Origin: Hyphomicrobiales bacterium
GTDB taxonomy: Bacteria > Pseudomonadota > Alphaproteobacteria > Rhizobiales > Rhizobiaceae
Reading direction: 5' to 3'
Length of the DNA: 64,000 bases
Assembly (NCBI GenBank): GCA_900466475.1
Contig: UBMI01000031.1
Location: 1-64,000, forward strand
In this document: piece by piece, positions 1 through 8,597 of the stretch
Position numbering within the stretch: the stretch's first letter is position 1
Layout of the letters: the number at the start of each line of letters is the position of its first letter
The notes under the pieces: model-generated
Seen by the model: only the letters and a program-made list of their open reading frames with translations
The model's database searches: none
Told to the model about the DNA's origin: nothing
Made by a program: the position numbers and the translations under genes

Positions 1-947
1 CAACGAACCGTCAGGTCGCCACGGGCGATCTGTTCCAGCGCCTGGCCGATGGTGCTGACGACGCGGGCCTGCAACGAGGCTTCGTCCTGCTGATGGCGCA
101 GGTTGCTTTCGCGCTCGCTCTCGAGAGCCAGCTGCTGGGCAGCCTCGCGATCCGACATCGCGTGGCGTTCCCGGATCTTTTCCTGCAGCGACTGCGTCGC
201 CTTCGCCATCATGCCGACTTCGTTGTTCATGCCCGTATGCGGGATTTTCAGGGAGACATCTTCCTCGGCAACCGCCTGCAGGGCGTTATGAACGTCCTTC
301 AGAGGGTTCGATATGCCGCGGATGAAGTAGAAGGCGGCACCGATACCGCCAACGAAGACGATGGCGCAGGCCGTGAGAGCCTTCCACATCGTCTCATTGA
401 CCTTGGCCTGCAGGTCGTCGAGATAAACGCCCGTGCCGACGACGATCTTCCAGGGTTCGAAGGCCTTCGAATAGCCGCCCTTGAGAAAGACCTGGTCTTC
501 CGGCTGGCCGGGCTTGGTCCAGTAATAGTATGTACGGCCACCGCCGGCCTTGCCATGGTCGACAAGGGCCTGGCTGAATTTCGCGCCCGTCTTGTCGACC
601 TGGCCGCTCATGTCCTTGCCGAGATTGACCGGGCTCGGATGGAAGACCTGGATGACGTTGTAGTCGAAGCCGAAAAGATAGCCCGATGGCTGGAAGGTCA
701 CGCGCTTCAGAATGTCGAAGGCTTCCGCCTGGGCGGCCTCATGCGTCATCTGGCCGGCCTTCTCGCGTTCGTAGAAGGTGTTGAGGACGGAGATGCCCGA
801 TTCGACCTGCGTGCGCAGCATGTCGAAACGCTCATCATAGATCGCCTGCTCGGATGTACGGATTTCAAAATAGGTCGCGACTGCAAATGCAGCCATTAGA
901 ACACCGACCAGCACAAAAAGCTGATGGGCAATCTTGAGCTTCTTCAT
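1..947 (-). CDS. Methyl-accepting chemotaxis protein (N-terminal part)
   Basis: The reading frame starts at the ATG at 945-947 and runs off the left edge of the window, so only about 315 N-terminal residues are visible. A first membrane segment lies at residues 10-28. It is followed by a periplasmic domain (about 35-180) that resembles the single-Cache family, with GYLFGFDYNVIQVFHPSP near residue 89. A second membrane segment lies at 189-209 and a HAMP linker starts near residue 210. This is the usual order for a transmembrane chemoreceptor that binds a small ligand outside and signals to CheA/CheW inside. The signalling tip lies beyond the window, so a Cache-HAMP histidine kinase is not strictly excluded, but the layout favours a chemoreceptor. 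The ligand cannot be read from sequence. Confidence 0.85.
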   Translation of the reverse strand, partial: MKKLKIAHQLFVLVGVLMAAFAVATYFEIRTSEQAIYDERFDMLRTQVESGISVLNTFYEREKAGQMTHEAAQAEAFDILKRVTFQPSGYLFGFDYNVIQVFHPSPVNLGKDMSGQVDKTGAKFSQALVDHGKAGGGRTYYYWTKPGQPEDQVFLKGGYSKAFEPWKIVVGTGVYLDDLQAKVNETMWKALTACAIVFVGGIGAAFYFIRGISNPLKDVHNALQAVAEEDVSLKIPHTGMNNEVGMMAKATQSLQEKIRERHAMSDREAAQQLALESERESNLRHQQDEASLQARVVSTIGQALEQIARGDLTVR

Positions 948-1295
948 GATTGACCTCACGGAAAAGGTGAAAAGCAATATCCCGGATCGGTCAACTCCCG
1001 ACCTGCGCGCGAGAAATCGCGCGCCCAGCTAACGCGTTCATGCGCTCTCCGGTCCTCCCTAAGTAAAATTAGAGAGGATGACTAAATTATCATTTAACAA
1101 AGGCACGACTTCTACTCGAGCGGACTAGTAGAATTGATGGGTGTCTTCTTGCAGACTTGCGTAAGTTGCAATCAATTCGCGAATGCAATCATGTAAATTA
1201 GAATATACTTATTTTAATAGAAAAACGCACCCTGCTTCTCTTCAGAGTGCGTTCGCGGTGATCGAAACTTCGATAGGAGTGGCAAAAGGATCCGA
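948..1295. other. Intergenic region with palindromes, no gene
   Basis: AT-richer spacer between the chemoreceptor start and the stop of the next minus-strand gene. It holds a perfect 8-bp GC stem closed by four bases (GCGCGCGA at 1005-1012, TCGCGCGC at 1017-1024) within the leader of the chemoreceptor gene. A 7-bp inverted repeat (TTCTACT at 1110-1116, AGTAGAA at 1127-1133) could be a regulator site. The terminator of the neighbouring gene lies at its right end. No plausible coding frame was seen. Confidence 0.6.
1219..1253 (-). terminator. Rho-independent terminator of the small secreted protein gene
   Basis: The stem is formed by GTGCGTT (1247-1253) and AACGCAC (1224-1230). On the minus strand it is followed directly by a run of T (the complement of the A-run at 1220-1225). 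It sits about 45 bases after the stop codon at 1296, the classic position for an intrinsic terminator. Confidence 0.8.
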
Positions 1296-1748
1296 CTAGA
1301 AACGGAGCTCAAACGCGGAGACGTCGAGAGGCAAGGTTCCAACAACGCCAGCCGCCACCGGCTTGGCATCGCTGCCAATAACGGCAGCTGTCGCCACATT
1401 GTCGATGCCCTCGACAGGCGCCGACGGGGCCAGCGCAAGCATCTGCTCGGGCGTTGCCTTGCTCACGAAGAGGACGGGGGAACCACCCATCCAGTTTTCG
1501 GTGCGATAGATTTTCTTTTCTCCGTCGACATCACGGACCTCGGCCTGCTGGAAGGCGCCGGGAAGAAGTTCCGGCACCGAATAATCCTTCTTGGAGGCTT
1601 CCGTCTGAAGCGGCGGGCAGTGGTCGCAGGTTTCGGTAATGATGCTGCCTGCTTCCTTCGCCTTGCTCGGTCCGACCACTTCGATCGAGCCCGCCATGAC
1701 GGAACCAGCCGCCAGCAGGAATACCGCACTGAGGAAAATCCGACGCAT
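1296..1748 (-). CDS. Small secreted protein, unknown function
   Basis: A 150-residue protein starting at the ATG at 1746-1748, which has a GGAG-like ribosome site upstream. An in-frame start 16 codons earlier is less likely because the signal peptide (MRRIFLSAVFLLAAGSVMA) begins here. The mature part has a CDHC motif (C-x2-C) near residue 41 and no recognisable enzyme motif. It stands alone between its own terminator and purD. I have seen rhizobial relatives labelled as resembling the HPE1 plant virulence effector, but cannot confirm that here, and the label would not establish a function. Confidence 0.7.
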   Translation of the reverse strand: MRRIFLSAVFLLAAGSVMAGSIEVVGPSKAKEAGSIITETCDHCPPLQTEASKKDYSVPELLPGAFQQAEVRDVDGEKKIYRTENWMGGSPVLFVSKATPEQMLALAPSAPVEGIDNVATAAVIGSDAKPVAAGVVGTLPLDVSAFELRF

Positions 1749-1947
1749 CAATGTTACTCCGTCTCCCTTGAGAGCAGCGACGGGAAAACGGTCCACCGCT
1801 CTCAGTTTGTTCGAGCATCGGCTGTCCGAAAACCGTTTTACACTTTTCGGTCCGATGTATTGGGAGCCAGATTAGCGCAGCTTTGTTTCCATCCCGTCAG
1901 AAGAAAGGGTAAAAATTTAGCGAATCGGACCGTCGTCCGCCCGCTGC

Positions 1948-3219
1948 TTACGCCTTTTCGCGTTCGACTGCGCGCCAGCCGATATCGCGGCGGCAGAAGC
2001 CATTTTCCCATTTCACGCCGTCGAGAAGGGCATAGGCACGGTCCTTGGCCTCGCCAACCGTGTGGCCGGTCGCGGTCACGTTCAGCACGCGGCCGCCGGT
2101 TGCCACCAGAGCACCGTCCTTCAGCGATGTGCCGGCATGAAACACCTTCTCGCCCTCTCCGGCGGCCGGCAGCGCGAGGATCGGCGTATTCTTCTCATAG
2201 GAACCTGGATAGCCTTTTGAAGCCATGACGACGGTCAGGGCCGGGTCGTCTGTCCATTCGGCCGCGACCTGATCCAGGGTACCGTGAGCGCATGCAAGCA
2301 GCAGCGGCAGGAGATCGCTCTTCAACCGCATCATCAGCACCTGGCATTCGGGATCCCCGAAGCGGACATTGTATTCGATGAGTTCCGGCCCCTTGGCGGT
2401 CATCATCAGGCCAGCGAAGAAGACACCGCTGAAGGGATGGCCGCTTTCGGCCATGCCACGGATAGTCGGCTCGATGATTTCCTTCATCGTGCGTTCGATC
2501 ATATCCACCGTCATGACAGGCGCGGGCGAATAGGCACCCATGCCGCCTGTGTTGGGCCCGGTGTCGCCCTCGCCGACGCGCTTGTGATCCTGGGCGGTTG
2601 CGAGCGGCAGGGCATTCTTGCCATCGCACAGGCAGAAGAAGCTTGCCTCCTCGCCATCGAGATAGGCTTCCACGACGACTTCGGCCCCGGCCTGCCCGAA
2701 AGCACCTTCGAAACAATCGTCGACGGCGGCGAGCGCCTCGTCAAGCGTCATGGCGACCGTCACACCCTTGCCGGCGGCAAGGCCATCGGCCTTGACGACG
2801 ATCGGCGCGCCCTGTTCTCGGATATAGGCTTTGGCCTTCGGAGCATTGTTGAAGCGCTGATAGGCACCGGTCGGGATGTTGTAACGAGCGCAGATATCCT
2901 TGGTGAAACCCTTGGAACCCTCGAGTTGAGCCGCCGCCGCAGACGGGCCGAAGACCGCAAAGCCCGCGGCACGCAGCCGATCGGCAATGCCTGATACCAA
3001 TGGGGCTTCCGGTCCGACGACGATAAAGTCGATCGACTTTTGCCGGCAGAAGGCGACCACCGCATCGTGGTCATCGATATCAAGGGCAACGAGCGTGGCA
3101 TGTTCGGCGATGCCGGGATTACCCGGGGCGGCATAGAATTCCGTCATCAGCGGCGATTGCGCCAGCTTCCAGGCGAGTGCGTGCTCGCGTCCGCCCGATC
3201 CGATCAACAGAACCTTCAT
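1948..3219 (-). CDS. purD: Phosphoribosylamine--glycine ligase (GARS)
   Basis: Second step of de novo purine synthesis: it joins glycine to 5-phosphoribosylamine using ATP in the cytosol. The 423-residue length is normal for PurD. The N-terminal GSGGREHAL (residues 8-16), the ATP-grasp segment DGLAAGKGV (about 144) and the late NVRFGDPECQ motif (about 285) are all present. The ATG is preceded by a good GGAAAGGGA ribosome site. It is the last gene of a same-strand stretch, 91 bases after the DUF2207 gene. I see no purine riboswitch upstream. Confidence 0.97.
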   Translation of the reverse strand: MKVLLIGSGGREHALAWKLAQSPLMTEFYAAPGNPGIAEHATLVALDIDDHDAVVAFCRQKSIDFIVVGPEAPLVSGIADRLRAAGFAVFGPSAAAAQLEGSKGFTKDICARYNIPTGAYQRFNNAPKAKAYIREQGAPIVVKADGLAAGKGVTVAMTLDEALAAVDDCFEGAFGQAGAEVVVEAYLDGEEASFFCLCDGKNALPLATAQDHKRVGEGDTGPNTGGMGAYSPAPVMTVDMIERTMKEIIEPTIRGMAESGHPFSGVFFAGLMMTAKGPELIEYNVRFGDPECQVLMMRLKSDLLPLLLACAHGTLDQVAAEWTDDPALTVVMASKGYPGSYEKNTPILALPAAGEGEKVFHAGTSLKDGALVATGGRVLNVTATGHTVGEAKDRAYALLDGVKWENGFCRRDIGWRAVEREKA

Positions 3220-3310
3220 GCCTGATCCCTTTCCTGCCGGTCAGGCCTCTTGACCTGGCCTGTTGGTCTGGCGGTTAAGCGGGAAGGCCAAAAAGGTCAA
3301 GCGGGAATGC

Positions 3311-5248
3311 TTACCAGCCCCCGCCACCGCCGCCTCCGCCGCCGCCACCTGAGGAACCGCCGCCGGAAAAGCCCGAGGACGAACTGGAGGGCGGTGGGGA
3401 CGGAATGGTGGAAGCAATGGTCGAGGCCATCGATGACGAGAAGCCGCCAATCCGGTCCGAAAAACTGCCGCTGTTGAAGTTGCCGGAATACCAGCCAGGA
3501 TTATAGGCAGCCGCGGCAGCGCCCGCCGAGGCTGCGGCCAGCCATGACTCAAAAGTGCGCGACCACGGCTTTTCGACACCGAGCGCCACCGCGTAGGGCA
3601 GCAGGGTTTCGAAATGCTGCGGCGACATTTGCGGCGCGCCGGCCATGTTCATGCGGTCCTTTTCGGCGAGCGTCAGATATTGCCTGAGGCCATTCACGCC
3701 GGCCGTCATCTTGGCGCCGAGCGGTGTCGGAGCACCCATGATGAAGAAATAGAGGATATTGAAGAGCACGATGCCCCCGACGGCAAACAGCATGGGCGTT
3801 TCGTGAAACTCCATCAGTGATGAGGCGAGCGCCAGCACGACGCTTGATAGAATGCTCAAGCCCACGAAGACGGCGATCGCAATGGCAATAACGGCGAAAA
3901 TCTTGCTCACGAGCGAGCCGCCGCGATGCAGTGCTTTCGTAAAACCCGCAACGAAGATGGACAGAAAGACGGAAATGCCGATCGGGATAACCATCAGTGC
4001 GATCGTATCCGGTTCCAGCGAACCGAAGACGAAAAGGCCCACCAAAGCCGCGGCACTCAGGATCACGCCGCCGGTGATATAGCCGGCATTGGAATTGTAG
4101 TATTTGCCGCGGTGTTCCCGTTCGATCGAGGAGCGGAAGCTCTGGCCGACGGATTTGACCTTCTCGCCGTGGGCCTTGTCGATGGTCAGCGTATCGCCGC
4201 TGCCGCCCACGGCTTTCAGGAGATCCGCCTCGCCTGCCTGAAGCTTCTCCTTGCCGAGCGGCTTGTCGGTGCGGCGTATGACGATGGCGTTCTTGAGGTC
4301 ATCGAGCCGGACGTATCCGCGCACGGCGAGATCGAGAGCCGTGGCCGAAAGGGCCGTCCAGCCCTGACCGGAAAAACCTCTGTTGTCGATGTAGTTGACG
4401 AGGGCCGGCGAGATGCCGGAAGGTGGATCCCATCGCGGCACGATGATCTCACGCGCCGGATCACGGCCAACCTTCAGCCAGGAGCGCGTATAATAGAGAA
4501 AGACGAGCATCAGCCCGCCGAACCCAATGAAATAATCCCGGTTATCGTTGAACCACCAGGAACTTTCCTGATCGGCACTCGGTGGATCGATCGCCCCCTT
4601 CGGCAGCTTTGCGGCAAAGGTCAGCCCCTCGCCTTCACCGAGAGGCGCGGTGGTCGCGACAACCAGCCTGTTGTCATCGATGCTTGAGCGAGCATTCTTA
4701 TCCGTGGCCCCGAGCGGGCCGGTGAAGAACGTCACATCCTCTGGCGTCACCCCTTGGGGAAAGGTGACCGTCGCCACTGCCGAGCGGATCGGAAAAATCC
4801 AGCCATTGCCGGTGACGTTCCAATAAAGTTCGTCATGATCGTTGAAATAGCGGATCTGACGGTCGGTCCGATAGGTGAAGACATATTGGTGGCGGCCGGG
4901 AGAGATCGTGACATCTTCGGAGCCGGCATAAATGCGGATGCCGCCGGAGACGGATTCCGTATGCCACGGCTCGTCCCTGCCGTCACGCTTGACCGAGACG
5001 ACGCTGAAATCGACGCTGCGACGCCGCCCGCTTGCATCCCTGAACGTCAGCGGAAAATCGCGGAAAATGCCTCGCCGTATGCGGTCGCCTTCGGCATTGA
5101 CGGTGATCGTTTCCGTTACCGTCATCGCCCCGCTCTTTTCCACCTGGATGGCGGAATCGAAGGACGCGATGAATTCCGCACCGATCGCTGGCTGTGCCGC
5201 AAGCGCCAGCAACAGCGCGAAACAAATGCCGAAAAACCGCCGGACCAT
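3311..5248 (-). CDS. DUF2207 membrane protein with glycine-rich tail
   Basis: A 645-residue protein with a signal peptide at 1-23. An extracytoplasmic beta-rich region of the DUF2207 type follows (about 24-230), then a membrane segment near 235-255 and four more hydrophobic segments between about 390 and 500. The C-terminus is almost pure glycine and serine, ending in a run of eleven glycines and a tryptophan. DUF2207 proteins often sit beside lemA genes, and a lemA gene is two genes upstream here with aroA between. The biochemical role of the family is unknown to me; an envelope or secretion-related role is only inference from topology. The glycine tail resembles those of TPM/YgcG-type envelope proteins. 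Confidence 0.85.
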   Translation of the reverse strand: MVRRFFGICFALLLALAAQPAIGAEFIASFDSAIQVEKSGAMTVTETITVNAEGDRIRRGIFRDFPLTFRDASGRRRSVDFSVVSVKRDGRDEPWHTESVSGGIRIYAGSEDVTISPGRHQYVFTYRTDRQIRYFNDHDELYWNVTGNGWIFPIRSAVATVTFPQGVTPEDVTFFTGPLGATDKNARSSIDDNRLVVATTAPLGEGEGLTFAAKLPKGAIDPPSADQESSWWFNDNRDYFIGFGGLMLVFLYYTRSWLKVGRDPAREIIVPRWDPPSGISPALVNYIDNRGFSGQGWTALSATALDLAVRGYVRLDDLKNAIVIRRTDKPLGKEKLQAGEADLLKAVGGSGDTLTIDKAHGEKVKSVGQSFRSSIEREHRGKYYNSNAGYITGGVILSAAALVGLFVFGSLEPDTIALMVIPIGISVFLSIFVAGFTKALHRGGSLVSKIFAVIAIAIAVFVGLSILSSVVLALASSLMEFHETPMLFAVGGIVLFNILYFFIMGAPTPLGAKMTAGVNGLRQYLTLAEKDRMNMAGAPQMSPQHFETLLPYAVALGVEKPWSRTFESWLAAASAGAAAAAYNPGWYSGNFNSGSFSDRIGGFSSSMASTIASTIPSPPPSSSSSGFSGGGSSGGGGGGGGGGGW

Positions 5249-5282
5249 ATCCCCTCCCGATTGCGGTCAGCCCTGGCTCAGC

Positions 5283-6554
5283 TCAGGCCTCGTCCTTGTA
5301 GGCAACCCCCAGCCCCGCAAGCGTGCACCAGTAAGCCGGAAAGGTCTTGCCGACACAATCAGGGTCCAGAATGGTAATGTCGTCGATCTTCAAACCGGCA
5401 AGCGCAAAGCTCATGGCGATGCGATGGTCGGCAAAGGTGTCGATATCGGCCGGCAGCGTCTGGCCCGCGAGCGCAGGGTCGGAATGGACGATCAGATCAT
5501 CGCCTTCCTCGACCGCCAAACCTTCGCGAATATTGTTCAGCCCCGTGGACAGGGCGCGGATACGGTCGCATTCCTTGACGCGCAGGTTGGCAATGCCGAC
5601 GAAACGGACCGGTGTCTCGTTGAAGGCGGCAAGAACCGCGATCGTCGGGATGGCGTCCTGCATCTGCGAGCCGTCTATTTCGGCCGGCAGATGCGGGAAC
5701 TTGGCGATCGTCTCATAGGCCTTGGCATCCGGCTGGGTGAAGGCATCGTTCGCTACACCAAGATCGATCGTACCGCCACTCAGCACTTCAGCGGCCCAGA
5801 GATATGTTGCCGCTGAGGCATCCGGCTCGATGACGAAATCGGTTGCGGTGTAGCCGGTCGGCTCGACGCGCCAGGTCGCGGCATCGAGTTGTTCGACCTT
5901 GGCACCGAAGGCCTCCATGGCTGCAAGCGTCAAATCCACGTAGCCGCGGGCACCGATATCGGTACCAGCAAGCGCAATAGTAACGGGCGCGTTGGCGCCT
6001 TGCTTGGCGAGCGGCGCGGCCATCAGAAGCGCAGAGACATATTGGCTGGAAAGACCGGCATCGATCTCGACGCGACCGGAGGCAAAATGCCCGTTGCCGC
6101 GCACGGTCACCGGCGGGCAGCCTGTCGGCGCCTCGGCATCGATGCCCAGCGACCTCAGCGCCGCGACGAGCGGGCCGATCGGCCGCTTGCGCATATGCTC
6201 ATCGCCGTCAACCACGACCGTGCCGTCGACGGAGGCAACAGCGGCCGCCAGGAAGCGGGTGGCCGTGCCTGCGTTGCCGAGGAAAAGCGGGGCTTTCGGC
6301 TGATGGAGCGCGCCGCTGCCGGTAACGACAAAGGTCGTGTCGTCGGGCTCCTCGATCTGCACGCCCATGGCCCGCAGCGCTTCGGCCATATATTTCGTGT
6401 CGTCGCTCTTCAGCGCGCCGGTCAGCCGGCTGGTGCCCTTGGCAAGACCTGCCAAAAGCAGGGCGCGGTTAGTGATCGACTTCGAGCCCGGAACCACGGC
6501 ACGACCGGTCAGCGGCTTGCCCGGCGGGATGATGGTGAGCTTGGCTTTACTCAT
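5283..6554 (-). CDS. aroA: 3-phosphoshikimate 1-carboxyvinyltransferase (EPSP synthase)
   Basis: Shikimate pathway enzyme that transfers enolpyruvate from PEP to shikimate-3-phosphate. The 423-residue length and the motifs PGSKSITNR (22-30), LFLGNAGTATRFL (90-102), VKECDR, DHRIAM and DPDCVGKTFP match the class I (E. coli-like) group. The well-known class II rhizobial/Agrobacterium CP4 enzyme differs in these motifs. Counting puts Phe at 101, where class I enzymes usually have Pro, within the PEP/glyphosate loop. The neighbours are lemA and a DUF2207 gene; the cmk and rpsA genes I would expect next to the housekeeping copy are absent. It may therefore be a second EPSP synthase. The family call is safe, the paralogue status is inference. 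Confidence 0.93.
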   Translation of the reverse strand: MSKAKLTIIPPGKPLTGRAVVPGSKSITNRALLLAGLAKGTSRLTGALKSDDTKYMAEALRAMGVQIEEPDDTTFVVTGSGALHQPKAPLFLGNAGTATRFLAAAVASVDGTVVVDGDEHMRKRPIGPLVAALRSLGIDAEAPTGCPPVTVRGNGHFASGRVEIDAGLSSQYVSALLMAAPLAKQGANAPVTIALAGTDIGARGYVDLTLAAMEAFGAKVEQLDAATWRVEPTGYTATDFVIEPDASAATYLWAAEVLSGGTIDLGVANDAFTQPDAKAYETIAKFPHLPAEIDGSQMQDAIPTIAVLAAFNETPVRFVGIANLRVKECDRIRALSTGLNNIREGLAVEEGDDLIVHSDPALAGQTLPADIDTFADHRIAMSFALAGLKIDDITILDPDCVGKTFPAYWCTLAGLGVAYKDEA

Positions 6555-6637
6555 TGCGCTTGTCTCTTCTGTCCCTTGCAGCGGCCGCGAGCGGCCTTGT
6601 CGGACTGCTCATAGCAGTTTTTGGGCAAAGACAAAGG

Positions 6638-7189
6638 TCAGAACTTGACTGACGGTACGGCGCGATCGGCCTCGTTGGTGATTTCGAAATATTCACGCTT
6701 GGAGAATCCGAACTGGCCGGCAACGAGGTTCGAGGGGAAGCTTTCGACCTTGACGTTCAGATCGCGGGCAGCGCCATTGTAATAGCGGCGTGCCATCTGG
6801 ATTTCGCTTTCCATCGTTTCCAGCGAGGCCTGGAGTTCGGAGAAATTCTGGTTGGCCTTGAGATCGGGATAGGCTTCGGCCAGCGCCATCACCCGGCCAA
6901 GCGCCTGCCCGAGCAGACCTTCCGCCTGCGCCCTGCCGGCAACATCGCCAGCAGGAACGGCCTGAGCCTTATTGCGAAGCTCGACGACCTCTTCAAGAGT
7001 GCTCTTTTCGTGGGCCGCATATCCCTTGACGGTCTCGATCAGGTTCGGGATCAGGTCGGCACGGCGCTTCAGCTGCACATCGATTCCGGACCAAGCCTCC
7101 TCGGCCATCTGCCGGGAACGGACGAGACCGTTATAGATGAAGATGACGTAGAGCGCGATCAGAACGATGACGCCAAGAGCGATATACAT
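6638..7189 (-). CDS. LemA family protein
   Basis: A 183-residue protein with one N-terminal membrane segment (about 2-20), followed by a long helical domain typical of LemA. The motif R-x2-A-EEAWSGIDVQLKRRADLIPNLI lies at about 28-52, and the C-terminal fold ends in VPSVKF. The family is widespread in bacteria and its biochemical role is unclear. It is transcribed with aroA and the DUF2207 gene downstream, and lemA-DUF2207 pairing is common. The membrane anchor suggests it acts at the inner membrane facing the periplasm. Confidence 0.93.
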   Translation of the reverse strand: MYIALGVIVLIALYVIFIYNGLVRSRQMAEEAWSGIDVQLKRRADLIPNLIETVKGYAAHEKSTLEEVVELRNKAQAVPAGDVAGRAQAEGLLGQALGRVMALAEAYPDLKANQNFSELQASLETMESEIQMARRYYNGAARDLNVKVESFPSNLVAGQFGFSKREYFEITNEADRAVPSVKF

Positions 7190-7292
7190 CGCGAATCCCC
7201 CCGAAAGCCAAGTCTTGCGGGAGACTACGCAGGTTTCACAGACATCGTCAAACAGTCAGAGGGGCGCGATCTTGGCTCTCGCCGCAGCAAGC

Positions 7293-8252
7293 TCAAGCCG
7301 CGGCGTTCACCAGCTCGAAACCACCCGCATCCGTCAGCAGGAACGCTTCGCCGCAGGCCTTGGCCAGCGTGCGCACGCGAAGGATGTAACTCTGGCGCTC
7401 GGTGACGGAGATCACGCCGCGGGCGTCGAGCAGGTTGAACACGTGGCTTGCCTTGATGCACTGGTCATAGGCCGGGAAGACGCATTTATGCAGGCGCTGG
7501 TTGGCATTGTCGCCAGGCGCGCCGGCAGCGAGAAGCGCCTGGCATTCCTTTTCGGCATCGATGAAGTGGCGATGCAGCATCTCGGTATTGGCGAATTCGA
7601 AATTGTGGCGGGAATATTCCTGCTCGGCCTGCAGGAAGACATCGCCGTAGCTGATCTTCTCGTCGCCCTCGCGGCCGTTGAAGTTCAGGTCGTAGACGTT
7701 ATCGACGCCCTGAACATACATGGCGAGGCGCTCGAGACCATAGGTCAGCTCGCCTGCGACCGGCGAGCATTCGATGCCGCAGATCTGCTGGAAATAGGTG
7801 AACTGCGAGACTTCCATGCCGTCGCACCAGCATTCCCAGCCGAGGCCCCAGGCGCCGAGTGTCGGGCTTTCCCAATCGTCTTCGACGAAGCGGATGTCGT
7901 GCAGCAGCGGGTCGAGGCCTATCGCCGCGAGCGAGCCGAGGTAAAGCTCCTGCAGGTTCGGCGGGTTCGGCTTCAGGATGACCTGATACTGGTAGTAGTG
8001 CTGCAAACGGTTGGGGTTTTCGCCGTAGCGGCCGTCGGACGGACGGCGGGAGGGCTGTACGTATGCGGCTTTCCACGGCTTGGGGCCGAGCGCGCGCAGC
8101 GTCGTGGCCGGGTGAAAGGTGCCGGCGCCGACTTCCATGTCATAGGGCTGAAGAACCGCACAACCCTTGTCCGCCCAGTAATTATGCAGGGTGAGGATCA
8201 GCGCCTGGAACGAGCGCTTCGGGTTCATATGGTCTGGAATCGTCGCGGGCAT
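7293..8252 (-). CDS. glyQ: Glycyl-tRNA synthetase alpha subunit
   Basis: Catalytic subunit of the heterotetrameric glycyl-tRNA synthetase, which charges tRNA-Gly in the cytosol. Family motifs include HNYWADKGCAVLQPYDMEVG, GAGTFHPATTLRALGP, YVQPSRRPSDGRYGENPNR and CSPVAGELTYGLERL. I chose the start giving MPATIPDHMNPKRS (319 residues); a start eight codons later is also possible, and the longer open frame to 8348 is not supported. The beta subunit gene glyS, usually close to glyQ, is not within the window: the next genes are lemA, aroA, DUF2207 and purD. Confidence 0.96.
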   Translation of the reverse strand: MPATIPDHMNPKRSFQALILTLHNYWADKGCAVLQPYDMEVGAGTFHPATTLRALGPKPWKAAYVQPSRRPSDGRYGENPNRLQHYYQYQVILKPNPPNLQELYLGSLAAIGLDPLLHDIRFVEDDWESPTLGAWGLGWECWCDGMEVSQFTYFQQICGIECSPVAGELTYGLERLAMYVQGVDNVYDLNFNGREGDEKISYGDVFLQAEQEYSRHNFEFANTEMLHRHFIDAEKECQALLAAGAPGDNANQRLHKCVFPAYDQCIKASHVFNLLDARGVISVTERQSYILRVRTLAKACGEAFLLTDAGGFELVNAAA

Positions 8253-8387
8253 GGAAGGATACCGATTGCTTGGAATATGAGCGCGACAGGTGCCACGCAG
8301 CGCTGCAGGGGTCAAGGCTTTTGCGCCGTGTCCGGATAAAGCCGACAAACAGCCGGCCGGTCAGCGGCAATCATGACCCAATTCGGC

Positions 8388-8579
8388 CTATTCCTCTTCC
8401 CGTTTCAGGCGATACTCGCCCGTGGCGGGATCCTTCACCAGCGTGCCAACCGCTCCCGTCTGGCGCTCCTTCTCGGCGCGGCGGGATTTTTCAGCAAGCC
8501 TCTGTGCATCGGAAACAAAGCGGCGGTAAAGCCACCAGCCCGCGCAGACGAGGATCAATAACGTAACTAGCTGTGCCAT
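8388..8579 (-). CDS. Small membrane protein, unknown
   Basis: A 63-residue frame encoding one N-terminal membrane helix (VTLLILVCAGWWLYRRF). A strongly charged stretch follows (KSRRAEKERQ), ending TGEYRLKREEE. It sits between the S49 peptidase gene (18 bases after its stop) and glyQ on the same strand, so it is probably co-transcribed. No function is recognised. The clear topology and snug position argue that it is real rather than chance. Confidence 0.65.
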   Translation of the reverse strand: MAQLVTLLILVCAGWWLYRRFVSDAQRLAEKSRRAEKERQTGAVGTLVKDPATGEYRLKREEE

Positions 8580-8597
8580 GTCCCCTCGTTTCTCCCG

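Noticed and set aside
3220..3310. Purine riboswitch upstream of purD
   Set aside because: The 91-base gap is too short and shows no paired P1/P2/P3 pattern.
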